The notes: generated from the sequence alone by a model not told the origin. Positions 43,963-59,347 are shown, numbered from the stretch's first letter. The stretch is DNA of 64,000 nucleotides from Argyresthia goedartella (GCA_949825045.1 OX463829.1:20988715-21052714); one strand, 5' to 3'. A program made the numbers and translations.

Positions 43963-45269
43963 CCATCAGCCACTTTTATTTAGCGACGCAGGCAGACAGC
44001 GTCGGCGGATAAGGTCGCGCAATTTACCGGAAGTACAATTACGGAAGCCCGGGGTCGGTAATAAGCAAAACTACAATTACGCGGGTATCTTGATCCAGAG
44101 CTGGAGCGTCGTAGCACGCGACCTGGGTAAACGTGGCACGATGACTGGTTGCGATTCTGTATTTCAGGATTAGAAGCTAAACTTAAAATAACAGACCTTG
44201 AAGTGATGTTCCTGGCTTTTGTTTCAAAGATTATTGTCCATCAAATCAGCTGACTGTGAACTTAAAGTTAGGTTAGGTTGGATTAGCAGATCTTACACGA
44301 TAGATAGTTTCATGTTTTGCAGCTTAACGCAAAAATCTGGTTTTCAACGTAGTATTGTATCTATCTAAGAATTCAGGGGCACCAAACGTGTCATTTGCCT
44401 GGCCTAATCACGCGCGTTAGTCATAGTTGGGCCAACTTTATTCCGTGTTTCGGATTGTCGTGTTAGAAAACTTACTTCTCTGGGGTAATTGTTTTATCGC
44501 ATGAGCCCTGTAACGATGTACCGGTAAAGGCTGCGGGTAGGGTTGTCAGGACCGTTTTAAATAATGCCAATTGGTTTATCGTTTATCCGTGACATCATAA
44601 TCAAAGATGTCTATTTCACTTCAATGATAAAATGACCTACCTACCTACAGAAGAGCGAATTGCACCAGTTACGACAGCTGCTAAATATAGTTTGAGCACA
44701 ACTTAGGTGCAACACGGTCAAGTTATGTAGTCAAGCACGCAAGGTTATTGCCTGTTAACCGTTCCCACTTAACTTAGCCCTGTTACATTAAGTTGTGTTT
44801 AAACTGTATTTTATAGGCTGATTGACGTAGCTCGAATTGGATAGGTATATACCGCTAAACCTGTATGGTTAAACTATGGTCACGTGTATTTTCAGTGGCC
44901 CAGGAATTTACATTGTGCTTGTGTACAAAACACACTTCTATATAGGTAGGTAAATTTTGAGGATAACTAGAGCTTAGTAAATAAATTAGATTTCAATCTA
45001 AACTTATCAGGGTAAAAACATACAAGAGAGCAGGCAACCCTGCGCCCAGGTACTGGGTTGGGTCACGTGGACCCCAGCTGGAGTCCACAGTTATAATAAG
45101 CCCCGCACGCCGGCTCGATCGTATCGTGGCAAATTATTTTGGTCAAGGATAGTTTGGGCAAACATGGATATATTATATTTTGTGTTTTATTCAATTGGAA
45201 GGTGGAGTAGCGTAGATTTTTCGTTTTATTTAAGATATCAACCCGCACTGAGCCAGCGTGGTGGATATG
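43963..45269. other. Noncoding sequence, no gene seen
   Basis: No supported exon or repeat. Confidence 0.45.
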
Positions 45270-45335
45270 GCTTACTCTTACTCGTATCTGGGTAAAGGCC
45301 TTTGCCCCTCGGTGAGGACATTAATGGGCTACCTA
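45270..45335 (+). repeat. Short interspersed repeat C, copy 2
   Basis: Matches 6987-7050: TTACTCGTATCTGGGTAAAG, GCCCCTCGGTGAGG and ATTAATGGGCTAC. Confidence 0.6.
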
Positions 45336-48300
45336 AATTGATTTATCCATTCATCATTAGCTTCTTACGACTTGACAGATGCTTTAAAAAGTGTCTGTTT
45401 GACAGCGGCAAAGCCTCTTATGGCAGAATCATCTGATAAATTAATGGCAACTTCGTCCACACCGTGTGCTGAAGTTGGTTATGTTTCTGTACCTATTACG
45501 GGTGGGATGCACTCTAAACTCCACACAACATCAAATGGAAAGTCTCTCGAAACCATTTAACTTTTCACGGCCAAATCACATCCGCGTCCAATTAATCAGC
45601 ACCAACTACTACATACAGCGAAAAACGCCCATACATCAATCGTATTAAACTCTGACAGCTTTCGGTACCATCGACGGCTCAGTACGTTTGCAAGCCAGCG
45701 TTCCCACTCGTTACCAGTTGATGGATTACACCACGATTATAGCCGACAGGAAATACGCATACTTTTCATTTGGCAATTGTAACGGAAGGCGGGGCCCGAT
45801 ATGGAAATACCGTACACGACACCGATAAGATTAGAAACACACAATTGGCTAACATGGAAACTTTGGCCCATTACCGGTCTGTAATACAAAGCGCGGAATT
45901 GGATTAAATTGGTACAAGCCCCGCGAGGTTTCATTTTAGTAAGTACCTCTAGCCCATGATGCTCAAAGTCATAATCATGTAAACACACATTCTGATGAGT
46001 ACATAGTGTTTGTTGTTTGATCGTAGGCCGAGAACTAGTGGCTCTGTGAGCTGTTGATCTCACGAGCGACACAGGATATTTGCGTTTTTTTTCATTATTT
46101 ACAACCCTCACTCCCCCGACCCCTTGAAGTTTATCGGATGCACAGGTGGAATTATTAAATAATCAAATAACCCGAATGCATTTTCTTTCAATACCACGTA
46201 CAAACTTATGAATGCACCTGGTTTCGTACATGGATGAAAGTGGCCGCACCAATAACTTTGTAACCCCATAGCTCTGCCATTTAAAAAATGAGTGTGCTTT
46301 AGACCACACAACTGAAGTAAAACTTCTTTAGCTCTAATGCTTCAAAAATACATCTACTGCACTGTGTCTGGCTATGAGAGGAAGAGAGAAAGAAAATGTG
46401 CGCGTGCACCTCTCGTTCGCCTCGCCCCATCACACTTTTCGTAACGCTCGTCACGCATTCGCCAGCTTACTCCCCAAGTCAAGCGTGCTTATAGAAGTTT
46501 TACTTCAAAAAAAGGAATAGTCATAAAAATCAATACAATTATCGATCCTGCTCACAAAATTTCACGAGAATCAGTTGAGAAATGCGACCTGTGGCGACCT
46601 GTGGAGGAGAACAGACGAAAATCAGGACATACAAAAGCACTTTTGCCCATGCTGAACTGAGACGCCTCGCTCGCTCTGTCAAAAGTCTAAGACAATGACA
46701 CGGTTGTGTAAATTACGCCCTTTGATCAGACGATCTATTCAAAAATATTCTTGATTGAACAGGAATATTTTGAACATTTGTATGTTCTTCAGAGCATACG
46801 GAAGATCACTGAGGCATTTTAAAAGCTCTGTATGAATACGAGTCTTCATTAGTTGGTGTTTTAATTTAAGCAGCGTTATCAACTGATAAACTAGTATCAA
46901 TTATTTATAGCTAGGTATGCTGCTTATGAGATTTCAGTCACGAGTCGTTTGTACGTGAGGCTATGAATTTTCTGAATTGTAGAGAGAGTGCAGTCATGTA
47001 TGCACCTGCATCAGTTAAATATTATTTCTAGAGATCAGCTTGGATCAAGGTAAAGATCATCATAATCAAAATGAAAATACAATCATAGATTCCTAGGTAG
47101 TTATTCAGTATCCATTGATTATGATTAAGGATTTCTCAATTTTCGACCGCTGTATCCAATCATTGCTTTGCTCTCGGCTGCGTCTCGTCGCGGCTTCTCG
47201 TAATATCTACACAAAACAGGCATACAGATAACTTATAATACAAATAACATGTACAAAGGCGAGCTTATCTCTCAAAAGAGATTTCTTCCAGCAAACCAAG
47301 ATGGTAGGAAAGGTGATAGTTGAGCGGGGGAAGACCTGCGCATACAATAAAACTCTACCACAAACAATGTTATACTGATAACTCTAATTGCAAAAAATAG
47401 ACTGCATACACAATTACTTAAATAAAACGTAAAAATATAAAATAAACCGTATAATAAATGCAAACCAATATATATATCTCTAACTAGAGAGGGAGAGATA
47501 GTGCTTTTTCAGCCGGTTTTTGAATCTTAAAGTTCAAACTGTGCCTCCACTACCAGGTTACTGAACATCAAACTTACTCGAGTTAATCTCGACACGTGTT
47601 AAGATAATGTACGTAACGTACCTACAGGCACTTCCCGACTATTGAGCTAACCGCGGCTCGGGTTATGGATTGCGAGAACTAGTGCGGGTTGGTTAATTCG
47701 CGTGAAGGAGTTTTGATAATATCTACAGTCGATATTCTAAGCACTATTGGTATTTGGGTATAAGAAATGACTGGCGTGATAAATTTATGATATAGATATG
47801 TGTGTAGATACCCTAAACACCTACTTATGTAAGCACAATTAATAGATTGAGATATTAATCAGCCAGTGTACTTTAGAACTAAGTATTTATTAGTAGTTTA
47901 CTTTACTTACTTTACTTTATACTTAGCGAAAACACAGTAGATACAGATTCATCAAAATGGAAAATAATTCTTATGTCTAAAAAGAGATTACTTCCAACAA
48001 ACCTAGGTTCAATAATTAGATTGCTAAAATCAACCTGTATATCAAGCATATAAAAATACATAGCAATGACAGACAAAATAAATTTTAAACTACGAAGCTT
48101 TATTTATATTTTGCTATAAAATATAGAGAAAAGTTTCCCTCTATACCGACACTCGTTCAGCTACTCGGTCGTTTGCTTCACTCAAATTACACAAACTCAG
48201 GCATTTACAAAAGAAAAACGAGACGTTGTATCAAGTCTGGAGATATTCCAGCAAATCCGTGAAACTTCATCACGATTAAACCCTTGCCGTAAAAATACAG

Positions 48301-51300
48301 AGTAATCTCACGGACTGTAATAAAGTATTAACGGGAACTTCAGCCGCCGTCGTCACCCCACAGTTTTATAGCACTTTATATTATTAATATAAGGACGTAA
48401 GCTCTTCATAATCAAACGAATTCTTCTATGAGTTTGGACGTAAGCAAAAAAACAATGTATCAATAAAATATATGTTTTGTTGGCGGAGCATATATTAGCA
48501 GGTAATTATACTCCAACAAGAGTATCACCAAATTCATATATTGAAGAAGTAAAAGACTAATAGAAACAAACACTATCTCGAGACTAATTTAAGTTGAGAT
48601 CGCAACATGTTTCATAAAACGAATTCTGATGTGTGAGTGTATTTAATTCCAACAGCTCCACTCCCGCAGTGTATTTAATATGGAGTCACTCAGAGCGGAG
48701 ACGAAGCATTTCGTATAAAGGCAGGTGCTTACTATTTCCAGGGATTTGACGGGCTCTGGTTGCACGAACACATTTTGCAGCAGCGACTTGAGACCGCGTT
48801 CCAACCATGCGCATCTCAACGGAGCAAAACTCATATACCGCGCTACGGGGAAGCTACCAATTTACCACTACTAAGAAGCGAGCATGACTACCGTGCACTG
48901 TGCCACTGTACTGTACAGTCACCCACCTTTACTCCCAACACTCCCAAGACTGACAGATTACCTGAATTCCGCTCTTTCCCGCTTATTAACTCCACTTTAT
49001 TAAGCCGCTGCTCTCGCGTTTGCAAGCTACTTGTAATTTACTACACCTCTTCTCGTATGATTTTACGAGTTATACGCGAAACAGACACCCCAGGAGTGTC
49101 TTGAGTTATTCATGGCAATTTGTGGATGATGTGAAATTCATAATGCGGCCTCGGTTTATTAATGTACTCGAGATCGCAAAGTGTACTTAGGCATGTTACA
49201 AATTCTATCTAATAGTGTAGTTAAACTCAATTTGATTCACTCGTCTCGGTAATTATAAGCGAGTATTTTAATTTGAAACCATTTAAATGTTGCCTGTAGC
49301 TTGTTATACCTCTCGAAAAATAAGTAGAAACATCTCATATAGCATGCACGAACCAAACCGGGTTTTCTGTTTTTTAAATGGAAAATTTCACGGACTTAAA
49401 ACTGGGCTTGCTCATTCGATTGAGCGAATACTGAGTTGTTATTAGCAGTCGGAGTGAAATAATAGAGATTTCAATTGAGCAATAAAAGTGGTTCATGGTA
49501 GCTACAATAAAACGCGAACTTGCAAACTGCGTTGCAGGGTTAATTGGAAATTGTTCATTACGACCAATGAAAAAAATGGCATGGAAATCGTACTTGTATA
49601 ATTATTAGGAAGGATTATTGATTTTTAGATTTAAAGTATATCTGAAGCGTGCACATTTAGAGTTAGTAAAATGTATCAAATTATCAGTGTGAATTATATA
49701 ATCAATGAAAAATTGGGAATCCGAAACACGTCCATTTATAGACGATGTTCTATTCTAGTTGTATAGCAAATAGCGGCTTGAAAGAATCTCAGGTATCTGC
49801 GCGGTTGCCGAATACGAAGAGCCACAGTTACGTAGTCATTGTAATCCTTTTTGTATTCATCTCGGACAGACACGGAAAGGCTCTCCCGGCAGCGCGAACT
49901 AATTTAGAATGCACCTCGAATCGTAAAAGAAAGTCGTAAAGAAGCTCGCTCCCCTCCCGATGCACGAATCAGGGAGCAAACAGTTGATTTCTTATTGGCT
50001 TCCGCCCAGCTCAGATTGAAAATTCGCCATAAAGACATTGGGACACGCCTGGCCGGATTAAAGGGGAAAACTAATAAAGAAAACTTTTGCGACACCGTAT
50101 TTTTAGCGCGAGTGCTCTTAAAACTTCTAACCTTTATTAGGTTCACCGAATGGTAATAGTTTTGCTCAATTGCATTTGTTAAAAACTAATAAAGCATAAA
50201 GGTAAAAGTTCGGGTAACAAATGCAAGCTTTTGTAAGAAGTATGTATTCTGAATGCATATTTTGCCGAGATATACTATGAGGTTCACTATATTCAATTAG
50301 AAAACATATTATGTCTTTGAGCGCAAACTGAAACGTGCATTAAAAAGCTTTCTATATTTTCTAGTTAAATCCGCATATTAGATAGCTTTAAGCGAATGAC
50401 AAAATACCGGCACTGTCACCAAGCGCGACGAAAATTATGAAAAAAGCACTACGACAGAAGATAAAAGTGTGAAAGGGAAGAGGAGATAATAAAGATAAAA
50501 TACAGCAATAACATGCTAGGAAAACATTCCAGGGTGACTACACGCTTCAAAATGTGGAACACGGTAATGTGAATTTCATTTACATAAATTATCTCACGGC
50601 AAAACGATGTGATAGACTGTGCTTCGGGGCAAGGGCGGCGTTGGGCGGCGGGGGCGGGCGGCAGACGATTGTTTACTCAACACGTTCGCAATCTGCCTAT
50701 AGGGATTAATTTCCACGAAGTCTTTAAAAATTTAACGCTAATGGCTAATGAGTTTCACTCGAGCTCATACCGCTCATTAGGATAATTCCACGCACGGATA
50801 GTAAGCGAGGTCTAACATTTGTTTCGATAATGGTTTTGGTAATGTAATTAAGTATCAGGTTCGCAGAAGGTCTTGAGCTGTTTCCGATCATTTGCTAATT
50901 TCGACGCGCTCGTAAACGAAAATTCACATATCCCTCATCTTTAAAAGTCAAAATATTTCGGTGTATAAAATTTTATTACAGCCATTACCGCTTACCCTGT
51001 GCAGCCTATAAACACTTTCAGTCCCGCGCCGCGCGTCTCTACCCACCCCCGCCCGCGCCGCGAGTCCTTGCCTTATTTCCCTCGAATGCCACATTTGCGT
51101 CTTAATAACGAATGGTATTATGTTCCGAGCGTTCGCTTTTGTTTGATTTTCAATCTCTTGAGATCACAGATTCCGTTCGCCCCGGTAATGGCTCATGCTG
51201 CGAAATAGAATTTTTGAAACACTATACGGGGTGAAAGCTTTATTGAGCCTTTGCTGCTCTCTGTGAAATCAGATACGGTTTTAGCTATCAGAATAATCTG

Positions 51301-54300
51301 GGGTTGTCATTATTCAATGTTTATATTCTAACAATTTTCATCAATGTACAAGCCGGCTATATATATTTAGGAATAAAGCACCCCAATGGTGAGCAAACAA
51401 CGCGATTGATGATATGTAATAATCGTTCTGGGAACCCCCCAGGCACGTGCTATCTTTCTCCTAATCTCGATGGTATAAAGACTAAACATGCGCAAGATTG
51501 AAGATATGAACCCACTTGGACTTTGAATCCAATAGTAAAAGATAAACGCCAGAACATATGCGCAGAATACAAACATGAATTCAGTACCTATAAGTTTGCT
51601 TTGTATCGAATCCAAACAGTATGTTACTCTTTGGCACGTCTCGGCGCAGTCAGTGGCTCGACAGAATCACGTCGGTTATTGATATCGCCGGTGTCGACAA
51701 TCTCCTCCATATTGCTACCTGTTTGTCTTGCATCCCAGTAATATTGGCTAAGGTATTGTCATCTTTATTGTTATACTTTTTTCCTTATTGCCTCCTCGCC
51801 CGGGATCCCTCTATTGGAATTGGCATCTCCAGCTGTTTCAAGACTCAACTAGGTATAAGTTGAGTGGCATCGTTCTGATCACGAGGGGCTGTCATTCCAA
51901 TATCTTCGTATTTTGCGAAAGGAGGACAATACACCCTTTACGGCAAAGTAAAAATGATTTTACTTGTATATTTTAAAGGTGGGAAAATAAGTTGGGCTAT
52001 TTCCGCTAACAGAGGAAAATCATTCCAAGACGCATTCGTGTCGCTCTTAGGAAAAATATTTTATACAAAATCTTGAGGAAACCAAACGAATTCGCAAACT
52101 TCAAACTTCAATCAAACCGTTCCCTCACACTTCCGACTCCTAGAATCTTGCGAAGAAGACTGTTGGCAGCGGAAAATAAATTCAATCAACCAACCATGTG
52201 ATTACAAATTATAAAGTGTGATATCGAAAAACTTTCTTAACGTCCTCATGATATTATATTTTCTTCAATAATGTTATGTCATTGGGGTAATGCGCGCTCG
52301 ACCGCGATAGCGAACCGCCGAAAATACCCGCTAGCGAAAAATCACGACCTGGAACTGTTTATTGAAAAATAAATATTTCAATGCCAACAGGTATATGTGA
52401 TATATGTGAGGGTCCCAGGTAAATCTTTACACCTCGTATTAGCCACGTATAGGGAAGAAATATTTAGGCACATCCACGTTGGGATCTCATAGTAGTTTAT
52501 GCTCACTGAACTGGCAAAAGTTTATAGGGAGGCTAAGGTTGGCGACGATTTCTTTTATTGCCACGTGAAATCAATAAGAAGGGTGACGTTGCGAATTTTC
52601 CCCGCAGCCACACGCGATAAGACTCATACACAATATATTGTAAGCGCAGATTTATTTTACCAATTGCTCCAATGATTCGAAGGACACCATAAATAATATT
52701 GATTTCAAAAGTAAACATGTAAATGTTTCAAATACGAGTGTTACATAACAAGAACAGCTTTTACTTAGTGCTATTTAGATCTGCATTTTGTCCTGAAGAG
52801 CCACCCAATGACTCCAGGGAGCAAATTCAATCGACGGGCCGGAGTCTGCGCTGTGAATAATTATTCGGAATACGTTATTGAGGCATCAGCTCGCGCCGCC
52901 GATACTCGCAATAAGTCACCGGCGCACCTCAAGGGAGTGAGCTCCGCTTGCCGACCTCCAACACTGTTCATAATTGAAAATTGAAATTTGTTTAGGGCAG
53001 CGCAGGGCTCCTAATTTGATTTCGGCGACGCGCGCGACGCGCGGCGCTCGGCGCAATCGGAAAGCAATAATAATAAATATTCAACACCACTTGAGCGCGA
53101 TCCCTGTTTGTTCCCACAATCGTATCCTGATTGTGTTACTGAAACCGCACTGAATTGTTGTTATGGGTTAGCGTTAGGCTCTTAATAATCGAGTTTGTTA
53201 AATTAACTAACTAGACAAATTCAGTTATTATCAAGGACTGTTTGATTATAAAAGCGATTTCATGGCGACATTGTAACGTCGTAACTCCGGCGTTACCTGG
53301 CAACCCCCGCTGTCTCTCGTCACATCATTTGGGTTCCTTACATTTATTTGTTATTTATTAGCAGTAAAGTTCCTCATCGCAGTCATTTATGGAATGTTGA
53401 AATGTACTCCCGTTTTCGTGCCTCGATTTCCGAGCTTAACGCTAACAAAAACCTACTTATCTATGGCACCAGTAACTCTTGCCTTCGCCTTACAAAAATT
53501 TACTATTTCTGTACGTAAAAACTATATCTACGTATTTGTATGCTTTATGGGTCCCGTAACACACGGTTGTATGAAGCAGGATGTATGTTCCGGGGGGCAT
53601 CACCCCCCTAGTCTTGGGACCTATTCTTCTGGTGGGGTTCATCCCATCGGAACATATAACTTGCAAATGTTATTGTGGTCTGAGGTTCTAAAGTGCGCGT
53701 CTTAGACTTGGATATTTATTCATGCTTTCATATTTTGTTATACAATTACGTAATTGTTTTCTAGACTCTTTTAATTTTAATAAAAAATCGGACACAAACT
53801 CATGCAAATCTTTTTCCGTGTCTAGTGTCATATTCACTTTTAAATGGTACTAAGAAAATATTTTATCCTTCAGTATTACTTTTAACAAAATATTTTTAAA
53901 ACAGATATAAAAGTCAATCTATGGAAGTTTCTTCGCCCTTCTGCTCCCTCAGTGGTAAAATGTAGAGACTTCATTTTCATTTGACTTTGAATTTGACTTT
54001 AGGCTAAATTACGATCCATTAGAAAACCTACTATCGCACTGCCTATCGCAGCAAATAATTACTCGTATCTCAACATATCAGCGCGTCACAGTTTGTCATA
54101 CAATTCGCGAAAGAAACACACTACCTGAAACAAAAACACGTACAAAATCATCATTACCTCGGCGGAACGACAGTCTCTGTATATTGCCAATAAGCAAGGA
54201 GCTCGATACAAAGAGACACGTAGAGTTATTAGCTGGGGAGCAACACCCTCCCACTATCACTCATTCACCTCCGCATCGACTCGGAGAGCCGAGCTACGGT

Positions 54301-57300
54301 TGTAAGTGACATTTCGGGGGCGAACTCTTTCTATTCTCAATCACTTATAAGAGGTAGCGAATAATTTGTAACTTATCTCGACCGAACCATGTGACGCCTT
54401 TTCTAAGAAACACCTATTCGTAGAAAGCGTGAAAATGCTATGAGTGGTTTTGCCAAAAAGAGCTTGCTTGCTTGCCAATACAAGCTTTGATTATGTGTCA
54501 ACGATATATAGCAAATGGATAAATACAGAGACGTGAAAAACCCATCAATAAGATATTCTTAGTTTAGTACACAAGTTCAGTGTCATTGTTGAAAGTAACT
54601 TTTGAGTGCTACTTTGCTTACTTTGTTGCTGAAACGAAATTTAGAAGGAAGCTACGTGGAAATAGTTAATACCACAAGACACCGTCGGGTCTTCCAGTAT
54701 AAGGTAGTAAGCCTACCCTGGGTTTTCCTGCGCCAACACGCGACTAATCACAGAGGCTGTGGCGGAGACGCACCATGCATATTTATCGCCCCCCGAAATC
54801 CCCCGAATTTCGCCGATCCTCACCGATCGTACGTGCATGTTTTTCATTTGCCCGACTTATTTATTTAGCAGGGGGCCCAGCGTAAGGGCTCAATCTTTGA
54901 TGATATCAGATTCGTTCCACCTTAATTTCTGGACGGTCTTATTAAATCTAAGTTCGGTCATTCTGTTTGTCTACAACAGGTGAACCGAGTTGAGAGGATT
55001 GTGATTGAGTTTATTGAATTGAAGGAGTAAAGAAGAATAAAAGTTGGGGAAAAGTTTCTTATAACAAAGGAGGGGCAATCCGTTTGAAAGGAGGGACGAG
55101 TAGGATGGAGACACATATTAGACAGCTACCACGTCTTATTCCTTTGTGGAAAAGAAGGCTATTGTGGATAAACGCAAAGTGTATACTTAATAGCCCGGAA
55201 ACGCCCACGAAACTGGCGCGCTGAACCCAGCAAACGCGGACGGTAATTAAAATCTTTCCGAGCGAAAAGAAAATCCAATAAAAAATAATTACTCCCCTTT
55301 CGTTAACAAATCGACTCCCAGTGTGAGGGAAGAGAAATTGTGTGTAAAAAAGTGTAAATAAATATTTTCAATTCCGCACGAATTAAATTCCTGGCGGATG
55401 CTAATGCTTAACTGGGGAATTCTTAGTGCACTTTAATCGGGCGAGGTCTGGTTAATTAAATATACCCGGGGCTCATTTCATTTTCATGAAATTATTTGAT
55501 CCCGCCCGACAGAGGCCGATTCCTCTGCCTACTTTACAACCTTCATCTTATTTTATTTTTGCGCAGAGATTACGCTTTTGATGGTGGCTTCTATTCACGT
55601 TAACTTCATTTGTAGCTTACCTAGGTACATCTTAAGCGTATTTTATTGCAGTCTGTCTGAGATTTCCTCTGAGCGTTGTTAACGTTGCTATTGTTAACTT
55701 CATCCAGAGTTATAGTCGCGACATGTATCTCTTGTATTGTTAATCTTCTTATTAACTTGATAAACTTTATTAGCTTCACCTCACTCTCTCAAATCTCAAA
55801 GGAATCGAGTCATTTCTGTGTAGACGAATACCTACATTGCACGTGCAAGGGTTTATGTAATGGTTTAAATTATTACAGTACCCTGCAAAATTATGGATAG
55901 TGGGGTATTACCTAAGCAAACGTTGAAGATTTATAATCCTCGAGTGCATACGACAGGCTGCATAATTTAATAATGCCATCTTCACACCCTTGATTAAAAT
56001 TTTGCAATAATGCATTAGCACAGCAAGATGCCGAAGGGCGTAGGGCAAGGAAATTAAACGGTCCATAATAATTTAGTTACGCCAGTAGCATGATTAAAAT
56101 CTTGCAATTAATTAGTAAAAGTTCGGTACTGCGGGGGCTCCAGGTTCTTTAGATCGTTAATCACTCTTGTATTGCTCTCTCGAGTGGCTTAATATTCCTT
56201 CCCGGTAACTGCTCTCTAAAGTAGTACACGAAACGGTAGACACTAACATGTCCAGTGCGCCATCAATTTGCATTTGTGAAGAAGTGCTGTCACAGCGGGG
56301 CAGGCGGCATCCGTCTTCACCCTCGCATGCAGTAATAGCTGCTTCCACAGGAGGTAGATAACTTCACCGTCGATAATTACTGAAGTGTGAACAATTTTGC
56401 CCACCAACCGCCAGCGGTGGAGGTTCAATTTAGCAATTATCAGTCGCACCGCACACCGCTCCAGCATGATCCTATAGTACGGCGTAATTACTGGCATTAA
56501 CTTATGGTGGCAGGCAACTTTCTGTCGGCAAAGGAAACTGAACTTGTAGAAATTAGCAGGTGACGGTGTTACTGCAGTTAACTCGGAACGTGGAAATATC
56601 CTTCGGTATATCGCGGTCTGTAAATTAACATTGTAACTCGTTCTATAGTCATATAAAAATACTGTCTCGATTCTAAAAATATGCGCGCGGTCGGATAAAA
56701 GACAGCTTGAATTCTAAACAAGAATTCAGTGCCACAAGTTGTTTTCCGGAGAGGCGTTTGAATTATAGATGCGCGATCCCTGCCAAGTTACAGCCGAGCC
56801 CGCTCGTGTGATTTTGAGACAATCTGATTTCGTGTATTCCCCGTTTTGGCCTTTGAATGTTTTATTAGATCGCTTTTACGTATCGGGGGTGCGTCTAATG
56901 GCCTTGTGGTGTCTTGCTTGATTATCTTTCCTTTGTTCACATCCCCGATGATACACGCATTATACCATTCCGTGATATATTAGGTATTCGGTCCTTATAA
57001 TACCAGTTTATTGTTCAGGTCAAATTTACAGGCGCATAAAGAGGCCTTCGACAGTTACAGCGGTCCTCGAGTCGTTTTATGTAATTTGAGTGCAGCAAAT
57101 TGTAGTAATAAAGGGTGAGTTTAATTGCTTTCGGTGGAGAAATCGAACCTGGCTCGAGCCCGCGTTCCCAGGGCCAGGAGCCGCGGACATTTATCGGCGT
57201 GGATAAAACAATAAAGAACGGTTAACTGCGTTTTAATGTGAACAAGGACATGGGTGGACAATGGCTGGCCACTGGGGCCAGACCAGTGGTCAGCTACCAC

Positions 57301-57652
57301 TAGGTACTGCATTAGGGCTGCGCTCGATTGCCTCCGAATTGATTATCGATAAATTGCAATCCCCACAATTACGCTTGTCAAGGTCAGACTATTATAGCTC
57401 GGGCTACAATCGACTATTTCCGTCCAGGCCATTTCCGACTAAATGGACAGGTCGACGGTTAAAAAGATAACTGTCGTCCCGTCTGGAGTTTTATTGAAAA
57501 TACTGATATTTTATACCTACTTCTGAATTATATACTCATAGACTCTGGAACAGCGTTATTTCACTACCTTTGAAAATTTAAAATTAAGTTAGTATAACAG
57601 ACTCTAACTTGATATAAAATTATGCAGAACATCAACTGTCAATAATGCGAGT
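45336..57652. other. Long noncoding stretch, no gene seen
   Basis: Twelve kilobases without a supported exon, RNA gene or transposon. GC-rich patches occur at 50630-50665, 51025-51065 and 53025-53055. A 114-codon plus-strand frame at 48760 follows a TTTCCAG, but its reading (GFDGLWLHEHILQQRLE) matches no family I know. Treated as intron or intergenic. Confidence 0.4.
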
Positions 57653-57815
57653 GGGGCCATTCTTAGAAGTAGCATTTGGCACCTGTCAACTCTCTGGACA
57701 GAGCAATGGGTCGGTCTCCCTCCTGGGGAAGCAAGGAGAAGAAGACAGACGTACACATATAGCTCTGTCCCTACAGTTGACAGGTGTCAAAAACGACTCC
57801 TAAGAATGGCTTCAC
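57653..57815. repeat. MITE-like inverted repeat, 163 bp
   Basis: The left arm (57653-57705) has GCCATTCTTAGAAGT, GGCACCTGTCAACT and GGACAGAGC. The right arm (57762-57815), reverse-complemented, has GCCATTCTTAGGAGT, TGACACCTGTCAACT and GGGACAGAGC. Noncoding centre. Confidence 0.75.
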
Positions 57816-59094
57816 TTTAATCATCGCAATAATCTATCGATAAGTAAACAAACAATAGAGATTCAGTGCAGCGCAAAGGACTCGTGTAGGCACGAAAGGT
57901 AATAAAGGGACCCGCATAAACTTTGAATCGCTGACCACTGCCGGAGCTACAGCTACGTGCCTTTTGTCTGTACCGCCGCAAATTGTTAAAGAAATAAAAT
58001 AAAATCTAATTTACCGCCTTGTTGCGTTTATAGGAAATGCTTTACGAGTGCTGACTCAAGAGGGATGCTGGGTTCCTTATTCTATAGCCGGAGCTCGCTG
58101 TATTACTTATATTTAGAGCTTAATCAAAGTTTTGATGATGTTGTTCCGAAATTCTCTTTGACTTCTCTCCGAAAAAATGGACTCAATATGTTGCAAGAAG
58201 TCGTATTTCTTTCGCGAACATAAAAGCAGCAATAGATTTGGTGAATTTTCTCTCCCCTCTCAGTCATAACATAAAGTAGTAAACTAAGAAATATGACATC
58301 ACATAAGAAAGCAGTGCCACCATCTTCGTCTGACAGTGCGCAGTGTTGCTATGCAATTTATAATCATAACATCTCATTCCCTCTCATTACATTGTCGTTG
58401 CTCTTGGCCCATTCACATACATTACAGCTGGACAATAGAAATTGGGAACATATTTGCAGATAATACAGTTACGGGATACAGGGGGACAGGAGAATTGCAT
58501 TGCGTCCATACAAACAGAAAAATGCTCGGGGCAAGCTGCAAAATGTCCCGAAAATACATTAGGCGCATTAGAAACGACATTAAGGGTTGGTTTGACCGAT
58601 AACAATTAGGGTGGTTTCCAGGTTCAAGGGGAATTAACAGGGCATTGCAAGTAAGGTAGTTAGAGCTTTAACGAAAATTCTGTTTTCTCCGCCCGTCTGT
58701 AGTAATATAGCGTTGGTATTAACTTAACATGAAATAATGCTATCGTATGGTTAATTAAAAACGAGGTGAGTAAGTTTTTATATCAATTGACAACGACTAG
58801 GATATGTATGTAAGTTCACGAAATCTACAAAAACCAAAATAAACTCGGTCAAGTGAGGGTCAGACTTGTAAACGAATCGCTCCATACCATCGTACAAGAA
58901 ACTTAAGGACTAAAAATAATAGTAAAAAATTATAACCAAATTTGTATTTGGTACCTATTCCCACAGTTTTCGAATCAGACGCCAAGCCAATAGCGCCACC
59001 GATGGCAATAAAGGAGACTGCGACAATTGCGATGATATCGATGACCGCAGGAATATTATAACACGTCTCTTGTTTGGGGACCCCCTATAATTTA
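57816..59094. other. Noncoding sequence, no gene seen
   Basis: No supported exon or repeat. Confidence 0.45.
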
Positions 59095-59347
59095 TAAAAT
59101 TTCATGTAGCTCATGTGAACAAGGTACCTTAAAAAAACTAATGCACCACCTTATCTAACATAGAATTACTCTACAGACTGGTGTGGTGAACATTCTGTCA
59201 AAATTTTAACTGCCTGCCTATTTCGGTTCATGAGTGAGATACAGCCCGCTGGCCGACGACGGGCAGACAGACGGACGGACAGTCAGATAGCGGAGGCTTA
59301 GTAATAGGGACCCATTTAGCACCCTTCCAGGTACTGAACCCTAAAAA
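59095..59347 (+). repeat. Interspersed repeat D, 3' part
   Basis: TTTCGGTTCATGAGTGAGATACAG, then CAGACAGACGGACGGACAG, and CTGAACCCTAAAAAGGG; collinear with the tail of repeat D at 15.7 kb and, inverted, 23.8 kb. Confidence 0.65.

Noticed and set aside
48643..49104. Overlapping frames on both strands next to TTTCCAG and GTAAGC-like sites, possible exon
   Set aside because: Neither translation matches a family I know and there is no partner exon; the splice-like motifs occur often by chance.
53394..53705. 103-codon plus-strand frame with PVTHGCMKQDVCSGGHHPP
   Set aside because: No recognised domain and no exon context; probably chance or repeat-derived.
57259..57296. Hairpin GGCTGGCCACTGG...CCAGTGGTCAGC as a microRNA candidate
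   Set aside because: Stem is only about 13 bp with G-U pairs; too short for a microRNA precursor.
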